The position numbers and the translations under genes were made by a program. Shown here piece by piece: positions 62,184 through 64,000 of a DNA stretch of 64,000 nt. Each line of letters starts with the position of its first letter. The first letter of the stretch is position 1. Origin of the DNA: Deltaproteobacteria bacterium (GTDB lineage Bacteria; Myxococcota_A; Polyangia; Nannocystales; Nannocystaceae); assembly GCA_016709225.1 (NCBI GenBank), contig JADJEE010000012.1, forward strand, positions 372,001 through 436,000. The letters are read 5' to 3'. The notes beneath the pieces were generated by a model that had not been told where the DNA came from, searched no databases, and was given only the letters and a program-made list of their open reading frames with translations.

Positions 62184-64000
62184 TCAGGCGCTGGCCTGGG
62201 CCGTCGCCACGCGGATCTGACACAGCAGCTCACCGGCCGCCATCGCGTCGCCGACCGCGACCGCGATGCGCTCGACGACGCCCGCCACCGGCGACGCGAC
62301 CACCGTCTCCATCTTCATGGCGCTCAGCACCACCAACGGTGTGCCGACCTCGACCGCAGCGCCGGGCTTGGTGCGGACCTCGACCACCGCCCCGGGCATC
62401 GGCGCGCCGATCGAGCCCGGATCGCCGGCTTGCGCTCGCTCGCGCACGACCACGGTCTTGCCGGCCTTCTCGTCGGCCACGCGGATCGAGCGGGCACGAC
62501 CGTTGAGCTCGAAGTAGACCTCGCGGGTGCCGTCCTCGCGGAGCTCGCCGATCGTCATGAGCTTCACGATCAGCGCCTTGCCGCGCTCGATCTCGATGGT
62601 GAACTCCTCGCCAGGCTCGAGCGGCCCGAGGAACTGCCGCGTGGGCAGTACCGACACGTCGCTGTGGACGTCGCGGAAGGCCATGAACTCGTCGAAGACC
62701 TTGGGATACATCGCCGACGACAACAGATCGACCTCACGGACGTGGGGGCCGTGCCGGTCGCGGAGCTCGCGGCGCAGCGCCTCGAAGTCGAGCGGCGGCA
62801 TCGATGCGCCGGGCCGACCTTCGATCGGCGGGCGACCGTGGAGGATCTGCGTGCGCAGCGGCTCGGGGAAGCCGCCGTGCGGCACCCCGAGCGCGCCCTG
62901 CAGGAACTCGACCACGGAGCTCGGCACGCTCAACGTCTCGGCGCGACCGCGCACGTCGTCCTCGGCGAGGTCGTTCTGGACCATGAACTGCGCGAGATCG
63001 CCGACCACCTTCGACGACGGCGTGACCTTGATGATGTCGCCGAGCAGGTGGTTGGCCGCCGCGTACGCGCGCTTGATCGCCGGCCAGCGATCGGCCAAGC
63101 CCAGCTGCCGCGCCTGGAACTGTAGGTTGGTGTACTGACCGCCCGGCATCTCGTGGAAGTAGACGTCGGCGCTACCGCTCTTGAGCCCGCTCTCGAACGG
63201 CGCGTACAGCTGCCGCGCCTGCTCCCAGTAGTTGGCGAGGCCCTGCACGGCCTCGAGCTCGAGCTCGCAGGCCCGCGGTGAGCCCTGCAGTGCGGCGATG
63301 ATGGCTCCCATCGCGGGCTGCGAGGTGAGGCCCGCCATCGGCTCGAGCGCGACATCGACGACGTCGGCCCCGGCATCGGCGGCCGCGAGCATCGACGCCA
63401 CGCCGCTGGCCGCAGTGTCGTGGGTGTGCACGTGAACCGGCACGTCGGGATAGGCCTTGCGCAGCGCCGCGACCAGCATCGACGCCGCACGGGGCCTGAG
63501 CAGCCCGGCCATGTCCTTGATCGCGAGCACGTGGGTGCCGCGCTCGATCAGCTGACCCGCGAGATCGACGTAGTACTGCAGGCTGTACTTGGTGCGCCGG
63601 GGGTCGGAGACGTCGCCCGTGTAGCACAGCGCGGCCTCGACCACGCCACCGGCGGCCCCGACCGCATCGATGCCGAGCGCGAGGTTGTCGACGTAGTTGA
63701 GGCAGTCGAACACCCGGAACACGTCCACGCCGCGCTCGCGGGCGACCTTCACGAAGCGATGCACGACGTTGTCGGGGTAGTTGGTGTAGCCGACTGCGTT
63801 CGCACCGCGCAGCAGCATCTGGAACGGGATGTTGGGCACCAGCTCGCGCAGCCGCTCGAGCCGCTCCCACGGGCACTCGCGAAGGAATCGCAGCGCGACG
63901 TCGAAGGTCGCCCCGCCCCACATCTCGAGGCTGTAGCAGGTCGACAGCGCCCGCGCGGTGGCAGGCGCGATCGCCAGCAAGTCGATGGTGCGCACGCGCG
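62184..64000 (-). CDS. pyc: Pyruvate carboxylase, C-terminal part (partial)
   Basis: 605 residues are in the window; the frame is open at base 64000, so the biotin carboxylase half lies beyond. Visible: RVRTIDLLAIAPATA (start of the carboxyltransferase domain), LRGANAVGYTNYPDN and AIKDMAGLL (carboxylated Lys). VHTHDTAASG (metal His) and the biotinylation motif AMKMETVV near the end complete the set. The enzyme makes oxaloacetate from pyruvate with bicarbonate and ATP. The protein is of the single-chain type judging by the order of domains. It converges on the DUF2063 gene 25 bases away. Confidence 0.95.
   Translation of the reverse strand, partial: RVRTIDLLAIAPATARALSTCYSLEMWGGATFDVALRFLRECPWERLERLRELVPNIPFQMLLRGANAVGYTNYPDNVVHRFVKVARERGVDVFRVFDCLNYVDNLALGIDAVGAAGGVVEAALCYTGDVSDPRRTKYSLQYYVDLAGQLIERGTHVLAIKDMAGLLRPRAASMLVAALRKAYPDVPVHVHTHDTAASGVASMLAAADAGADVVDVALEPMAGLTSQPAMGAIIAALQGSPRACELELEAVQGLANYWEQARQLYAPFESGLKSGSADVYFHEMPGGQYTNLQFQARQLGLADRWPAIKRAYAAANHLLGDIIKVTPSSKVVGDLAQFMVQNDLAEDDVRGRAETLSVPSSVVEFLQGALGVPHGGFPEPLRTQILHGRPPIEGRPGASMPPLDFEALRRELRDRHGPHVREVDLLSSAMYPKVFDEFMAFRDVHSDVSVLPTRQFLGPLEPGEEFTIEIERGKALIVKLMTIGELREDGTREVYFELNGRARSIRVADEKAGKTVVVRERAQAGDPGSIGAPMPGAVVEVRTKPGAAVEVGTPLVVLSAMKMETVVASPVAGVVERIAVAVGDAMAAGELLCQIRVATAQASA

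Overview
The window is a gene-dense, very GC-rich chromosomal segment. I read 53 protein-coding genes, two of them cut by the window edges, and no rRNA, tRNA, insertion sequence, phage gene or CRISPR array. The content points to a myxobacterium, most likely the Nannocystis/Nannocystaceae side of Myxococcota. The signs are three Ser/Thr protein kinases with TPR or Pro/Ala-rich tails, a membrane FHA protein, a dozen predicted lipoproteins (several with long Ser/Thr/Gly linkers and Cys-rich modules), a CYP51-type P450 and frequent GTG starts. The taxonomic call is inference; no ribosomal or marker gene is present. | Layout. 1-8.7 kb: a partial pentapeptide-repeat lipoprotein, divergent from a large FHA-membrane-double-DsbA fusion, then a surface lipoprotein and a membrane M28 peptidase. 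8.7-19.4 kb: a long minus-strand stretch with a WYL regulator, a glutathione transferase, TatD, a zinc-ribbon membrane protein, a metallophosphoesterase, a tightly overlapping four-gene Gld-like ABC operon with a DUF4340 protein, a short-chain dehydrogenase and a small lipoprotein. 19.4-26.6 kb: a nucleobase-type permease, a choice-of-anchor-like lipoprotein, an OmpA lipoprotein, a VWA lipoprotein, an MBL-fold hydrolase and CYP51. | 26.8-37 kb: the leucyl/arginyl-protein transferase bpt, the arcA-arcC pair (no arcB in the window), a kinase, and a TRAP transporter set (TatT lipoprotein, DctP, DctQ, DctM). 37-46 kb: an MFS protein overlapping a GT-C glycosyltransferase, a deacylase, an HD protein, a Cys-rich lipoprotein, a second kinase, a small lipoprotein and a CBS-domain transporter. 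46-55.6 kb: YceI, a DUF1244-YjbQ-TtcA run, argG with candidate ARG-box-like palindromes, a lipoprotein, a PPP-type phosphatase lipoprotein divergent from an HD-GYP response regulator, a cysteine-poor DksA-like protein, a sirtuin and a GMC oxidoreductase. 55.6-64 kb: a TPR kinase with a non-RD catalytic loop, a spinster-type MFS transporter, the MNIO cluster described next, and the C-terminal half of pyruvate carboxylase. | The most interesting locus is 59.8-62.2 kb. A 92-residue precursor with five EGSCG motifs and an apparent lipoprotein signal is followed by a DUF692/MNIO enzyme and a DUF2063 partner. This is a compact oxazolin/bufferin-type RiPP cluster, expected to make a Cys-modified, metal(copper)-binding peptide, here possibly lipid-anchored. 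A good promoter candidate precedes the precursor, and a perfect 12-bp-stem hairpin separates it from the enzymes. Other notable points are the FHA-TM-double-DsbA fusion, the lipoprotein minisatellite, the CYP51 leader inverted repeat and the palindromes before argG.
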